This document shows positions 25,607 to 34,196 of a DNA stretch of 64,000 bases, piece after piece; the first letter of the stretch is position 1, and the number at the start of each line of letters is the position of its first letter. A program made the translations under genes and the position numbers. Source of the DNA: Marispirochaeta sp964554875 (GTDB lineage Bacteria; Spirochaetota; Spirochaetia; JC444; Marispirochaetaceae); the NCBI GenBank assembly GCA_964554875.1, contig CAZKQJ010000002.1, positions 62,001 through 126,000 on the forward strand, given 5' to 3'. The notes under the pieces were generated by a model. It searched no databases and had not been told where the DNA came from. It was given only the letters and a program-made list of their open reading frames with translations.

Positions 25607-25966
25607 CTATGCTTCTATTGTCCTGGTCGCCAGGATACTGACCCCGGATTCCGCGAAGTCATCGAGAATGATATCCCCGCAGCCTACGGGTGGAAGCAGC
25701 TTCAGGGAGTAAAGTTCCTGCAACAGCGACGGAATGTGTTCCTTGCCGATGGGTTTATCGGTCTTGACCGGCAGGCGGGATAGTTTATCAGATTCTATTG
25801 CCACCGTGGCTGTTACCATACGGCTGGGAGCACGAGCTTCTTCGCTGCCGTAAATTTCGCCCCGGGGACAGCGGTTGCCGCTTACACTTATGTTCTCCGG
25901 AGTATCCCATTCCACAAGCAGACCGCAGCCGATGGGACAGCTGATGCATATGAGTTCTTTTTTCAT
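25607..25966 (-). CDS. DUF1667 cysteine-rich subunit
   Basis: This 119-residue protein begins KKELICISCPIGCGLLVEW and has a further Cys in GNRCPRGEIYG, the DUF1667 pattern of four conserved cysteines that probably bind an Fe-S cluster or zinc. DUF1667 genes habitually sit behind GlpA/GlpB-like flavoproteins in Clostridia, Thermotogae and spirochaetes. It overlaps the upstream oxidoreductase by 4 bases, so the three genes form one unit. It probably acts as an electron-transfer subunit. Confidence 0.87.
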   Translation of the reverse strand: MKKELICISCPIGCGLLVEWDTPENISVSGNRCPRGEIYGSEEARAPSRMVTATVAIESDKLSRLPVKTDKPIGKEHIPSLLQELYSLKLLPPVGCGDIILDDFAESGVSILATRTIEA

Positions 25967-27249
25967 GTCCCCTCCTTTTTGGGGATTTCCAGGGAAACCT
26001 CTAAATCTGTTTCTTCCTCCCCGGAAGCCAAACGGGAGGAGATCGCCTCCTCTGCAGCAAGATCAAAACTGATCATCTCCGAGGGCTGAACATAGGGCAG
26101 TTTCCGACTGAGGACCTCGCTTCCGCCGAGTCGGACAGACAGAAGAGCTCCGGTTCCGGTAACCATGCTGCGCAGATAAAAGCGGTTTTTCCCTGTCACA
26201 GAAAGACGTCCCGGAACTACATACTTTACGTTGCGTCCGGTGCGGACCCGGATCTGCTCCCCGATGGAGACTCCGGACAGAAAATCGAGGACCGATTCCC
26301 CGCAGCGCCTGGCCTCTTCCGACGCGTAATCCACCAGGTCGTGCACATGAAGAACGTTGCCGCAGGCAAAAATCCCGGGCACCGAGGTCATGTATCGTGC
26401 ATCAACAACCGGACCGCCTGTTTCAGGATGGAGCCGAACTCCAGCCTTTCTGGATATTTCATTCTCCGGGACCAGCCCGACGGAGAGCAGCAAGGTGTCG
26501 CAGGGTATATGGAAAGCCCCGGAAGCCTCACCTCCGGCTTTTCCCACTGGTGCGACATCGACGCCGCTGATCCTGTTTTTTCCGTATATTCGCGTTACGC
26601 TGTGAGACAGGTACAGGGGAATATCGAAGTCCCGAAGGCACTGCACAATGTTGCGGGTTATCCCTGCGGGGTAGGGCTGGATTTCTATTACTCCCAGAAC
26701 CCTGGCACCGATCCAGGTCATCCGGCGGGCCATAATAAGACCGATATCGCCGGAGCCGACAATGACACATTCCCTGCCCGGAACCATACCGTCTATATTG
26801 ACCAGGCGCTGGGCAAGACCGGCGGTAAAAATACCTGAAGGTCGTGTCCCGGGGGTGCCGATGTTGCCCCGGTTGCGTTCCCTGCAGCCCATGGCAAGCA
26901 CGATGGCTCTGCAGCGGAAGCGAAGCATGCCCGATTCCCTGGAAAAGCCGTAGAGCAGGTGAGTGCCTTCTTCCTGCTCCATTTGGGTTACCGTCATGCC
27001 GGTAAAGACCGTAACGGATAGCTTATCCAGGGCTGTAACGCATCTCTCGGCGTATTCGGGACCGGTAAGTTCTTCGTTGTACTGGTGAAGTCCGAACCCG
27101 TTATGAATACACTGATTGAGAATTCCCCCAAGGGACTCTTCCCTCTCCACCACAGCCACGGAGGCTCCTCTGCGGCTCATCTCCGCTGCAGCGGATAATC
27201 CGGAGGCCCCGCCGCCGATAACAACGGCATCAAACTCTGCATGCTTCAT
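25963..27249 (-). CDS. NAD(P)/FAD-dependent oxidoreductase, anaerobic G3P dehydrogenase partner
   Basis: This 428-residue flavoprotein has an N-terminal FAD motif (VVIGGGASGLSAAAEMSRRG), then GGILNQCIHNGFGLHQYNEE, AMGCRERNRGNIGTPGTRPS, and a second dinucleotide site in CVIVGSGDIGLIMARRM, as in disulfide-reductase-like proteins. The paired GlpA-like gene upstream and DUF1667 gene downstream mark it as the NADH-linking or GlpB-equivalent subunit. It is coupled to both neighbours by 4-base overlaps. Confidence 0.87.
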   Translation of the reverse strand: MKHAEFDAVVIGGGASGLSAAAEMSRRGASVAVVEREESLGGILNQCIHNGFGLHQYNEELTGPEYAERCVTALDKLSVTVFTGMTVTQMEQEEGTHLLYGFSRESGMLRFRCRAIVLAMGCRERNRGNIGTPGTRPSGIFTAGLAQRLVNIDGMVPGRECVIVGSGDIGLIMARRMTWIGARVLGVIEIQPYPAGITRNIVQCLRDFDIPLYLSHSVTRIYGKNRISGVDVAPVGKAGGEASGAFHIPCDTLLLSVGLVPENEISRKAGVRLHPETGGPVVDARYMTSVPGIFACGNVLHVHDLVDYASEEARRCGESVLDFLSGVSIGEQIRVRTGRNVKYVVPGRLSVTGKNRFYLRSMVTGTGALLSVRLGGSEVLSRKLPYVQPSEMISFDLAAEEAISSRLASGEEETDLEVSLEIPKKEGT

Positions 27250-28712
27250 GATGTTTTCGCGGGACTGATCCGCTCGCGGACTATCCAGCTGTTCCCCCCC
27301 CGTTTTGTTATCTTCTCCCAGGGCAACCCCGTCTCCCTTCTGAGAATCTGCAGTATCTTATAGCTGCAGAAACCTCCCTGGCATCGGCCCATTCCGGCGC
27401 GGGTGTAGAACTTTATGCCGTCCAGGCTGGTATGCCCACGTCGGATGGCGGCAACAACCTCCGCCTCGCTTACGTTTTCACAGCGGCAGAGTATATTCCC
27501 ATAGGCGGGATCCGTCTCTACGGCGGCGTCCTGCTCATGAAGGCTCATGCTGCGGAACCTGGGAACCGCAGGAATTTCTCCCTGATAATCCGGATCTTCA
27601 GTCAGGCTGAGTCCTCCCTGCTTCATCAGGTCTTTGACATACTCTGCAATTGCAGGCGCGGCGGTCAGTCCCGGAGACTGGATTCCCGCAACCTGAATGA
27701 ATCTTACCGCCATTTCGGAACGGGCGATATAAAAATCTCCATCCTCCAGGGAGGGACGCAGGCCTGCGAAGGAGGTGATGATGTCCCGTTCGGACACGGC
27801 GGGAATCAGTCGTCGAGCAGAGTAAAAGACCTTTTCAAAATTCTCGCTGCTGGTTGCCAGGTCCTCCTTGTCGTCGGTTTCGAGGGCGGTGGGTCCTATC
27901 ATGGTTGTGCCTTCCACTGTGGGAATAACCAGCATCCCCTTGGAAACCGGATTTGGTACCGGAAAGATTACCCGGCTGGTATGGGCGGAGGCCTCCCGGT
28001 CCAGCAGAAACTCCTCCCCCTTGCGGGGATGTATGCGGAACTCTTCGGCACCGAAAAGCCCGGAGATCCGGTCGGCAAAGAGCCCGGCGGCATTGATCAC
28101 CCATCTCCCCCTGATGCTCTGTCCGTCGGAACTGTGCAAAACATATTCCCGGTCTCCGGACCCGCTTTTCCCTGATTTGTCTACTCTCGTCACATTGAAA
28201 TTCGTATGAAGATCAACACCGTTCAGGACCGCTGATTCCACCAGGCTGAATACCAGGCGGTAGGGTTCCACGATTCCGCCTCCGGGCGCGAAAAGGCCTC
28301 CCATCACGTCGGAATTCAGTTTGGGTTCCAGCATATGCATCCTGTCGCCGTTGCACAGTTCAATACCGATCGCTCCATTGGCAAGGCCCCGATTGTAGAG
28401 CTCCTGAACAATGCGCATCTCTTCAGTGGAAAAGGCAGCCACCAGGATCCCGCAGCGCCGGAAAGGAAAGTGGAGTTCCCGCTGCAGTTTGTCATACATC
28501 AGGTTTCCCTGGATCTCGAGCCTCGATTTCAGAAGATCCGGAGAGTGGTGGAATCCGCCGTGAATTACCCCTGAATTTGCCTTGGAGACCCCGAAGCTTA
28601 CATCGATCTCCTTCTCCAGAAGGGCAATGGAAAGCCGGTAGGCCGAAAGCCGCCTGGCAACAGCAGCGCCGCTGACACCTGCGCCGATAACAACGACATC
28701 GTAATTTTTCAT
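27246..28712 (-). CDS. GlpA-like FAD-dependent glycerol-3-phosphate dehydrogenase
   Basis: This protein has about 488 residues. The N-terminal FAD motif is YDVVVIGAGVSGAAVARRLS. A DAO-type oxidoreductase core follows with INAAGLFADRISGLFGAEEF and FAGLRPSLEDGDF. A C-terminal BFD-like [2Fe-2S] domain has CRCENVSEAEV and the second cysteine pair in GRCQGGFC. Two ATGs are in tandem (28715, 28712); a strong promoter places transcription start almost on 28712, so I use that one. The enzyme is likely the anaerobic G3P dehydrogenase, or a related 2-hydroxyacid oxidase. Confidence 0.86.
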   Translation of the reverse strand: MKNYDVVVIGAGVSGAAVARRLSAYRLSIALLEKEIDVSFGVSKANSGVIHGGFHHSPDLLKSRLEIQGNLMYDKLQRELHFPFRRCGILVAAFSTEEMRIVQELYNRGLANGAIGIELCNGDRMHMLEPKLNSDVMGGLFAPGGGIVEPYRLVFSLVESAVLNGVDLHTNFNVTRVDKSGKSGSGDREYVLHSSDGQSIRGRWVINAAGLFADRISGLFGAEEFRIHPRKGEEFLLDREASAHTSRVIFPVPNPVSKGMLVIPTVEGTTMIGPTALETDDKEDLATSSENFEKVFYSARRLIPAVSERDIITSFAGLRPSLEDGDFYIARSEMAVRFIQVAGIQSPGLTAAPAIAEYVKDLMKQGGLSLTEDPDYQGEIPAVPRFRSMSLHEQDAAVETDPAYGNILCRCENVSEAEVVAAIRRGHTSLDGIKFYTRAGMGRCQGGFCSYKILQILRRETGLPWEKITKRGGNSWIVRERISPAKTS

Positions 28713-28720
28713 CATACTCA

Positions 28721-28749
28721 ACCATAGAATCGCCCCTCCACACTGTCAA
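28721..28749 (-). promoter_or_regulatory. Strong promoter for the glpA-like operon
   Basis: On the minus strand TTGACA (28749-28744), exactly 17 bp, and TATGGT (28726-28721). The ATGs lie 5 and 8 bases past the -10 box, so the message would be leaderless or nearly so. No Shine-Dalgarno sequence is present. Confidence 0.65.
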
Positions 28750-28762
28750 GCAAAGAATTAGT

Positions 28763-28933
28763 GCCTAAATAGTGTCCCGAATCGTGGGGATAAAAACACC
28801 GTGCAGCCGAATTCCACCGCTACAATGGAAAAACTCTCCGGAAACGGAACGGCGGGACGGATAATCCATTCTTGTAACTACAGTTAGCCGCTATCCATCC
28901 CCACGATTCGGGACAGTAATTATTGCTTTAGGC
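28763..28933. mobile_element. MITE-like element with perfect 19 bp terminal inverted repeats
   Basis: TGTCCCGAATCGTGGGGAT at 28773-28791 is repeated exactly inverted at 28897-28915. A second short inverted pair, GCCTAAA (28763-28769) and TTTAGGC (28927-28933), lies outside it. The inner 105 bases carry no open frame. No clear target duplication is visible. This looks like a non-autonomous transposable element or an old insertion remnant between two divergent genes. It fills most of the 262-base gap, so it may carry the promoter of the CsgG-like gene. Confidence 0.6.
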
Positions 28934-28977
28934 CCGATTTCCGGCTAAGCTGATTCATGTAAAAGTGAGGTATTTAC

Positions 28978-30162
28978 GTGAAAAGAATATCTTCTGTCCT
29001 CCTTCTGCTGTTCCTGATTACCGCCATGCCGGTATCCTCCGTATGGAGCGAGAGTGCTGTTGCGCTGTCGGGAATAGAAAACGCCGGCGGGGATCCCCGC
29101 TATGATTACCTGGCGGGTATCTTCGAGGGCCTGCTGCTCTTTGACCTGTCCCGCGCACCGGGTATTGTCCTTGTAAACCGCAGGAGCATCGAAGATGTGC
29201 TGGAGGAGCAGCGCCTGGCCCTGACAGGTCTTACAATGGAGGAGAAGTCGGTTCAGATCGGACGCCTGCTGGGAGCCGATGTGCTGATACACGGAAGTTA
29301 TGTTTTCATGGGCGGGGACGTACTCTTTTCCCTGACCATAACCGATGTGGAATCCGGCTCGGTACGAGCGTTTTCGGAGCGGGGGACAACGGAGAATGCC
29401 CTTCATCGCCTCGCCGAGAAGGCTGTGGCGGCCATCAACGGGGGCAGGGTCAGTTTTACCGACCCTGACAGCGGTCGTTCAATCTTGTCTCTCCAGGATG
29501 AAAAACCCGGGGAGATCCTGCTCTATTCCAATCTTGTGGACGCGGAAATACGACTGGACGGGGAGTTTATCGCTTATACCACCGGTGATTCCAGGGTCCC
29601 CTTTGTAATTACCGGGGTTCGTCCGGGGACCCACGTGGTGGAGACAGATCTCGGCGGAGACTTCGGCATCGTAAAACTTCCGGAGGTGACCTTTCATGAC
29701 TGGTCTGCCGAGGTCCAGGTCAGTCCCGGGGGCCGTTCCATTCTGCGGGCCAATGAACGTCATTTTAATTCCATCCTCTACGATCTGCAGCAGCTGTTCC
29801 GTCTGAGCGAAACCCTGTATTCTTCCGACGGGAAAAATGAAATGAGTTTCAGCAATGATCTTTCCTTTACGGACAGAAAGGGGCGTCCTTTTGCGGCAGG
29901 AATAAGCGGTGAGGCAAAATTTGCCGATGGAAAAGGAATCCTCAATGTTGTTTACAGCTATGAAGGAGAAGAACACAGGTTTTCCCTGGATACCGGGAAT
30001 CAGGAATCTTCACTTGAAAAACAGATAGGTCTCAGCTCTTTGCGTCTGAGTATCGAGTCCCGTTATACGAACTCCTGCAGCATTATCATCTACGTGGACA
30101 GAACCGATGTGTACCAGGGTCTTCACCGGGAAGAGGGGAAGCAGGATCGCGGCCTGCAATAG
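28978..30162 (+). CDS. Secreted CsgG/FlgO-like envelope protein
   Basis: This 394-residue protein starts at GTG with gtgagg upstream. A signal peptide is visible (MKRISSVLLLLFLITAMPVSSVWS). Residues 30-145 look like the CsgG/FlgO/LpoB alpha-beta fold (YLAGIFEGLLLFDLSRAPGI; RRSIEDVLEEQRLALTGLT; LLGADVLIHGSYVFMGG). A beta-rich C-terminal half follows, with a PEGA-like stretch around DAEIRLDGEFIAY and TGVRPGTHVVETD. It is probably periplasmic or outer-membrane linked. The precise role is unknown. Confidence 0.75.
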   Translation: MKRISSVLLLLFLITAMPVSSVWSESAVALSGIENAGGDPRYDYLAGIFEGLLLFDLSRAPGIVLVNRRSIEDVLEEQRLALTGLTMEEKSVQIGRLLGADVLIHGSYVFMGGDVLFSLTITDVESGSVRAFSERGTTENALHRLAEKAVAAINGGRVSFTDPDSGRSILSLQDEKPGEILLYSNLVDAEIRLDGEFIAYTTGDSRVPFVITGVRPGTHVVETDLGGDFGIVKLPEVTFHDWSAEVQVSPGGRSILRANERHFNSILYDLQQLFRLSETLYSSDGKNEMSFSNDLSFTDRKGRPFAAGISGEAKFADGKGILNVVYSYEGEEHRFSLDTGNQESSLEKQIGLSSLRLSIESRYTNSCSIIIYVDRTDVYQGLHREEGKQDRGLQ

Positions 30163-30171
30163 TCCCGCTAC

Positions 30172-30498
30172 TCATGAAAACAGGAAGCCGTAGGGCCGGG
30201 CTATTTTGGTTTCCAGTTCGTCCATGCTTATGTAGCGGGCCTCCCGGACGGTCTCCTTCCCTTCGGCGTAGACCAGAATAGCAGGGATGGAATACACGGA
30301 AAATCTTCCCGCCGCTTCGGGAATCTGATCAAGATCGACATACCCGGCGCTGACCCGTGGGTATTCCTTCAGAAGTCCCTCCACCTTGGGCCTGATCGCC
30401 GTGCATACTCCGCAGTCCGGCCTGCTGAGATACAGCAGGGTCATGGGGTTTTTGCTGATCAGTCGTTCAGCTTCTTCGAGACTCTTCAGGTCAATCAT
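30172..30498 (-). CDS. Thioredoxin-like protein with CGVC active site
   Basis: This protein has about 108 residues, from ATG 30498; a TTG start at 30504 is also possible. It has a thioredoxin fold with the redox pair in LYLSRPDCGVCTAIRPKVEG and the cis-Pro in YSIPAILVY. There is no signal peptide, so it is cytoplasmic. Its ends meet the CsgG-like gene tail to tail, and its promoter overlaps the divergent azlC promoter. CGVC rather than CGPC suggests a thiol-disulfide role outside canonical thioredoxin. Confidence 0.85.
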   Translation of the reverse strand: MIDLKSLEEAERLISKNPMTLLYLSRPDCGVCTAIRPKVEGLLKEYPRVSAGYVDLDQIPEAAGRFSVYSIPAILVYAEGKETVREARYISMDELETKIARPYGFLFS

Positions 30499-30509
30499 AT
30501 TCAAGGCAG

Positions 30510-30556
30510 ACTATACCTCAATCAGATTGACACGGCAAGCCGGATATCTGTACCGT
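30510..30556. promoter_or_regulatory. Overlapping divergent promoters of the thioredoxin-like gene and azlC
   Basis: Minus strand: TTGCCG (30538-30533), 17 bp, TATAGT (30515-30510). Plus strand: TTGACA (30527-30532), 18 bp, TACCGT (30551-30556). The two promoters interlock, so they may compete. Both place transcription starts within a few bases of the start codons. Confidence 0.5.
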
Positions 30557-30563
30557 GTTGCTC

Positions 30564-31280
30564 ATGCCGGTGGACAACCGAATGCTTCAATCTTCTTTCA
30601 GGCAGGGACTGCTGCAGGGAGTGCCGATTTTTATCGGATATTTTCCTGCTGCTGTGGCTTTTGGCCTTCTTGCCCGCAACGGAGGCCTGGATTTCTTTGC
30701 CGTTCTTCTCTTTTCCATGACCAACTTCGCGGGGGCCTCCCAGTTCTTGGCATTGAATCTGATCTTGTCCGGGGCCGCCCTCTATGAGATTATAACCGGT
30801 GTGCTTCTTGTCAACCTGCGCTACCTCCTGATGAGTGCCTCCCTGCGTCCCAAACTTCGCTGTGGTTTTCTCCTGCGCGGACTTGCGGCGTTTGGCAATA
30901 CCGACGAGGTTTTTGCGGTTGCTTCGCTTCGGGGCAGCTACCTGGAACCCCGGTATATGGCCGGAATCGAAGCTGTTGCCTATGCCGGTTGGGTTTCAGG
31001 AACTGTTACAGGCTATCTTTTTGGAGCTGTCCTGCCCGGACCGATTCAGGCAGCAGTGGGGGGAACCTTGTACGCACTTTTTGCCGCCCTGCTTGTTCCT
31101 GAGGTCAAGCGGGAAGGACGGAACCTGGTAGTGGCGGGGCTTGCTGCGGCAATCAACTGCATTATGGTATACGGCGTCGGTCTGTCCATAGGCTGGTCCT
31201 TCGTGGTCGCCCTGATTGCGGCGGCTCTTTTCGGTGCTTTCTATATTCCTGCTTCACCGGAGTACCGGGAGGCCGTATGA
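30564..31280 (+). CDS. azlC: AzlC family branched-chain amino acid exporter subunit
   Basis: This protein has about 238 residues. The start is uncertain among GTG 30555, ATG 30564 and ATG 30582; no Shine-Dalgarno sequence is present. AzlC signatures are LLQGVPIFIGYFPAAVAFGL, MTNFAGASQFLALNLI and NLRYLLMSASLRPKL. With AzlD it forms an exporter of branched-chain amino acids or analogues. It is coupled to azlD by a 4-base overlap. Confidence 0.88.
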   Translation: MPVDNRMLQSSFRQGLLQGVPIFIGYFPAAVAFGLLARNGGLDFFAVLLFSMTNFAGASQFLALNLILSGAALYEIITGVLLVNLRYLLMSASLRPKLRCGFLLRGLAAFGNTDEVFAVASLRGSYLEPRYMAGIEAVAYAGWVSGTVTGYLFGAVLPGPIQAAVGGTLYALFAALLVPEVKREGRNLVVAGLAAAINCIMVYGVGLSIGWSFVVALIAAALFGAFYIPASPEYREAV

Positions 31281-31582
31281 GAGACAATATTCTGCTGATT
31301 ATCGCCGGAGCCGCTCTGGCAACCTATCTTCCCCGGGCTATTCCCTTTCTTGTCGGTTTCCCGGAAAAAATACCCGGATTCCTGCGTCGCCTTCTTTCAG
31401 TAATGCCCGTGGCCGCCCTGGGGGCGCTGATTTTTCCCGCCGTACTTCTCTCCTTCCCGGAGCGTCCCGCAGCCGGTATCGCAGGGGTCGCGGCGGCAGC
31501 TCTTGTCGCCTGGCTCAGGGGAGGGCTTATTATCCCGGTTCTCAGTTCAATTCTGTCCGCTTATGTGATATTGAGTATATAA
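31277..31582 (+). CDS. azlD: AzlD family small membrane subunit
   Basis: This 101-residue protein has four hydrophobic segments. The AzlD signature YLPRAIPFLVGFPEKIPGFL is present near the N-terminus. It depends on AzlC, with which it is translationally coupled. Confidence 0.9.
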   Translation: MRDNILLIIAGAALATYLPRAIPFLVGFPEKIPGFLRRLLSVMPVAALGALIFPAVLLSFPERPAAGIAGVAAAALVAWLRGGLIIPVLSSILSAYVILSI

Positions 31583-31594
31583 GGAGATTCTACG

Positions 31595-32785
31595 GTGCCT
31601 TTTAACCTTTTTGTGGTGCTGTTTTTCGTTGGCGGATGGACAGCCGGCAGGATTGCAGCCAGAACAGGACTACCGTCGATTCTGGGAATGGTTGTATATG
31701 GCCTGGGATTGAGATTTTTTGCCTATGACGCGATCCCGGATCTGCTCCATGATCTTGATCCTTTTCTGAAGTCTCTTGCCCTTATAGTGATTCTGCTCAG
31801 AGCCGGACTGGGAATCAGGAAGGAGACCTTAATGAAAGTTGGCCGGGCTGCCCTGCCCATGGCGGTTATTCCCTGTCTGGCAGAGGCTCTGGTCCTTACC
31901 TTTGGATACCACCACCTTTTCGGCTTTCCGATGCAGGTTTCTGCTCTTGGTGCCTTCATGCTCTCCGCTGTATCTCCGGCCGTTGTGGTTCCCTCCATGT
32001 TGGACCTCCGGGAACGGGGGCTGGGAAAAAGAAACGAGGTCCCGACAATCGTTCTCGCCGGGGCCTCCGTGGATGATGTGGTCGCGATAACCTTTTTCTC
32101 CCTGTTTCTGATGCTTGCTACAGGTGAAGGTGCTTCATCAGCCGCGGATACGCTGGGCCTGGTTCTCGAAATTCCCCTCTCCATTATCGGAGGAATTGCA
32201 GGAGGAATAATCCTTGGATTTGCCCTTGCTGCCTGGTTCAAGCGTCATCATGAACGCATACGGGCCACCGAAAAGACTCTGCTTCTTCTGATGGTCGCCA
32301 TTGTGCTTGTTGAAATCGGGCATGTCCTTCATCTTGCCGCTCTTCTGGGGGTTATGACTGTCGGGTTCATTCTTCTGGAACGTGCAGAGCCGGTCGCTCA
32401 TGAACTGGCCGAGAAACTTGGAAAGGTCTGGGTTATCGCCGAGATTGTCCTTTTTGTACTGATCGGACTTGCAGCGGATATGTCCACCGCGATTGAGGCT
32501 GGTGCAAAGGGGCTGTTCCTGATTTTTCTTGGACTCTTTGCCCGGTCCATTGGTGTTATGCTTGCTACTGCCTTTGATAGACGTCTTAGGCTGAAGGAAC
32601 GTATTTTTTGTCTTCTGGCCTATCTGCCGAAGGCAACGGTTCAGGCGGCCCTGGGAGCAGTTCCCCTGGCAGCGGGTGTCTCTGGAGGAGAGGTCCTGTT
32701 GTCTGTCGCTGTCCTTTCCATTGTAGTAACAGCACCTCTCGGGCTTATCCTGGTTCGGATTTTCGGACCGAAGCTGCTTTCCTGA
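31595..32785 (+). CDS. Cation:proton antiporter (CPA type)
   Basis: This 396-residue protein has about 12-13 membrane helices and starts at GTG with aaggag upstream, 12 bases after azlD. Na+/H+ exchanger features are the helix with LSAVSPAVVVPSMLDL and the following GASVDDVVAITFFSLFL, where the acidic pair expected in the ion path is VDD. It may link Na+ homeostasis to the NQR-like pump elsewhere in the window. Confidence 0.87.
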   Translation: MPFNLFVVLFFVGGWTAGRIAARTGLPSILGMVVYGLGLRFFAYDAIPDLLHDLDPFLKSLALIVILLRAGLGIRKETLMKVGRAALPMAVIPCLAEALVLTFGYHHLFGFPMQVSALGAFMLSAVSPAVVVPSMLDLRERGLGKRNEVPTIVLAGASVDDVVAITFFSLFLMLATGEGASSAADTLGLVLEIPLSIIGGIAGGIILGFALAAWFKRHHERIRATEKTLLLLMVAIVLVEIGHVLHLAALLGVMTVGFILLERAEPVAHELAEKLGKVWVIAEIVLFVLIGLAADMSTAIEAGAKGLFLIFLGLFARSIGVMLATAFDRRLRLKERIFCLLAYLPKATVQAALGAVPLAAGVSGGEVLLSVAVLSIVVTAPLGLILVRIFGPKLLS

Positions 32786-32830
32786 TACACGAGACTACTC
32801 GTTTGGCGGGGATTATAGTATTTTTCTATA

Positions 32831-33454
32831 ATGAAGCTCAGAGGATTATCTGAACAGCCTGCCTTTGGGGCTCCTCATTTACTATCAAGCCGCCTGTACG
32901 ACCTTTTTATGGTGCCCCTGGAGGCGGCGGGAATAGCGCGCTTGCGACGAAGAATTATACCTCGGGCTGAGGGTAATGTTCTGGAAGCCGGTGCCGGAAC
33001 GGGGGTTAACCTGAAGTACTATGATCAGGGGCTGATCGCTTCTCTCATTCTCAGTGATCACAGCCCCGGCCGCCTGCTTCATAAACGGGCCTACAGCTGC
33101 GGAGCAGAGGTGGTTAAAGCGGATGTTACTCAGCTTCCCTTCGAGGATGAAACCTTTGACACCATTGTTTTTACCCTGCTGTTCTGTTCCGTCCAGGACC
33201 CTTCCAGAGGGCTTGCGGAAATCAGGCGGGTTCTCAAACCGGGGGGTAAAATCATCTTTCTCGAGCATGTGCTTGGATGTTCTCGATTTACCCGGGCAAT
33301 GCAGCACTCCCTGACCCCCTTCTGGCGGCTGATCAGCGGAAACTGTCACCTGAACAGGGAAACCTTCGATCTTATCGCCGGTTCAGGATTCGCTATTGAA
33401 GAACGTATGACCAATGCAGGTTGTGTTCTCAGCGCAGGGATCGGTCGCCGATAA
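32831..33454 (+). CDS. Class I SAM-dependent methyltransferase
   Basis: This 207-residue protein carries motif I in NVLEAGAGTGVNLKYYDQG, an acidic residue at the end of strand 2 (ILSDHSPG), and IRRVLKPGGKIIFLEHV downstream, as in Methyltransf_11 and phosphatidylethanolamine methyltransferase-like enzymes. A TATAGT box (32814-32819) lies 11 bases before the ATG and no Shine-Dalgarno sequence is seen. The substrate is unknown. Confidence 0.86.
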   Translation: MKLRGLSEQPAFGAPHLLSSRLYDLFMVPLEAAGIARLRRRIIPRAEGNVLEAGAGTGVNLKYYDQGLIASLILSDHSPGRLLHKRAYSCGAEVVKADVTQLPFEDETFDTIVFTLLFCSVQDPSRGLAEIRRVLKPGGKIIFLEHVLGCSRFTRAMQHSLTPFWRLISGNCHLNRETFDLIAGSGFAIEERMTNAGCVLSAGIGRR

Positions 33455-33580
33455 TTCAGGATTATAATCGATTCAATCTGAAGTTTTCGGCTGATTTTCA
33501 TGAGCTCAGAATGGCTGCAGAGTGTTAGTTTTTTATTAGCTCAGGGTTTATTTTTCCACGTCTGTATTAAATTCCGCGTT

Positions 33581-34171
33581 ATGTGTATGCTTATACTGGT
33601 GAAAGAATCAACAATAAAGACAGTACCTTCCGGCGAAACTGGGGATATCTCCCTCTATCCCGGAGAATTATACATACACACCGGCGGTCCGGGGCCACGG
33701 GTCTGGACCCTTCTTGGTTTCTGCGTTGCAGTGGCTCTTTTTAACCGCAAAGCGGGAGCAGGTGCAATATGCCACGCCCAGCTTCCTCAGCGGCGCTTGA
33801 AGAACCTGGACTGCAGCACAGACTGTCCGGAGGACTGCGAAAAACTATCTGAGGACCCGGGGAAATTCAGATACCTGACCTGTGCTTTCAAGCAGATGCT
33901 CAAGGTTCTTACGGGCAAGGGACTACCCGCTTCCAGTCTCTCTGCCTATCTTATAGGAGGGTCAGAGGTCGCTCCGGCGGGAAAGGATTTTTTCCGCGTG
34001 GGAGCCGGGAATATAGAGATGGCCAGATCCCTGCTTCAGAAAAACAGGATATCCCTTATTTTTGAAGACACGGGAGGAAAAATCGGGCGCAGCCTCTATT
34101 TCTTTCCTGCAACGGGAAAACTCTATTACCGCTTTCACGGAGAGAAGGAGTTTCGTTTACTATCGGAATAA
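33581..34171 (+). CDS. cheD: CheD chemoreceptor glutamine deamidase
   Basis: This protein has about 196 residues. The start is uncertain among ATG 33581, ATG 33587 and GTG 33599, with no clear ribosome site. Catalytic residues of the CheD family can be placed: Thr43 and Cys48 in VWTLLGFCVAVALF, His65 in GAGAICHAQLP. Later signatures are LTCAFKQMLKVL, GGSEVAP, GAGNIEMARSLL and SLIFEDTGGKIGRSLYFFP. CheD deamidates glutamines of chemoreceptors and binds CheC. No other chemotaxis genes are adjacent, so this is an orphan copy. A phenylalanine replaces the usual serine in the GSC motif. Confidence 0.85.
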   Translation: MCMLILVKESTIKTVPSGETGDISLYPGELYIHTGGPGPRVWTLLGFCVAVALFNRKAGAGAICHAQLPQRRLKNLDCSTDCPEDCEKLSEDPGKFRYLTCAFKQMLKVLTGKGLPASSLSAYLIGGSEVAPAGKDFFRVGAGNIEMARSLLQKNRISLIFEDTGGKIGRSLYFFPATGKLYYRFHGEKEFRLLSE

Positions 34172-34196
34172 GTCCGGATTATGGGCGCGTCCCATT

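Noticed and set aside
28773..28915. Autonomous insertion sequence
   Set aside because: The inner 105 bases cannot encode a transposase.
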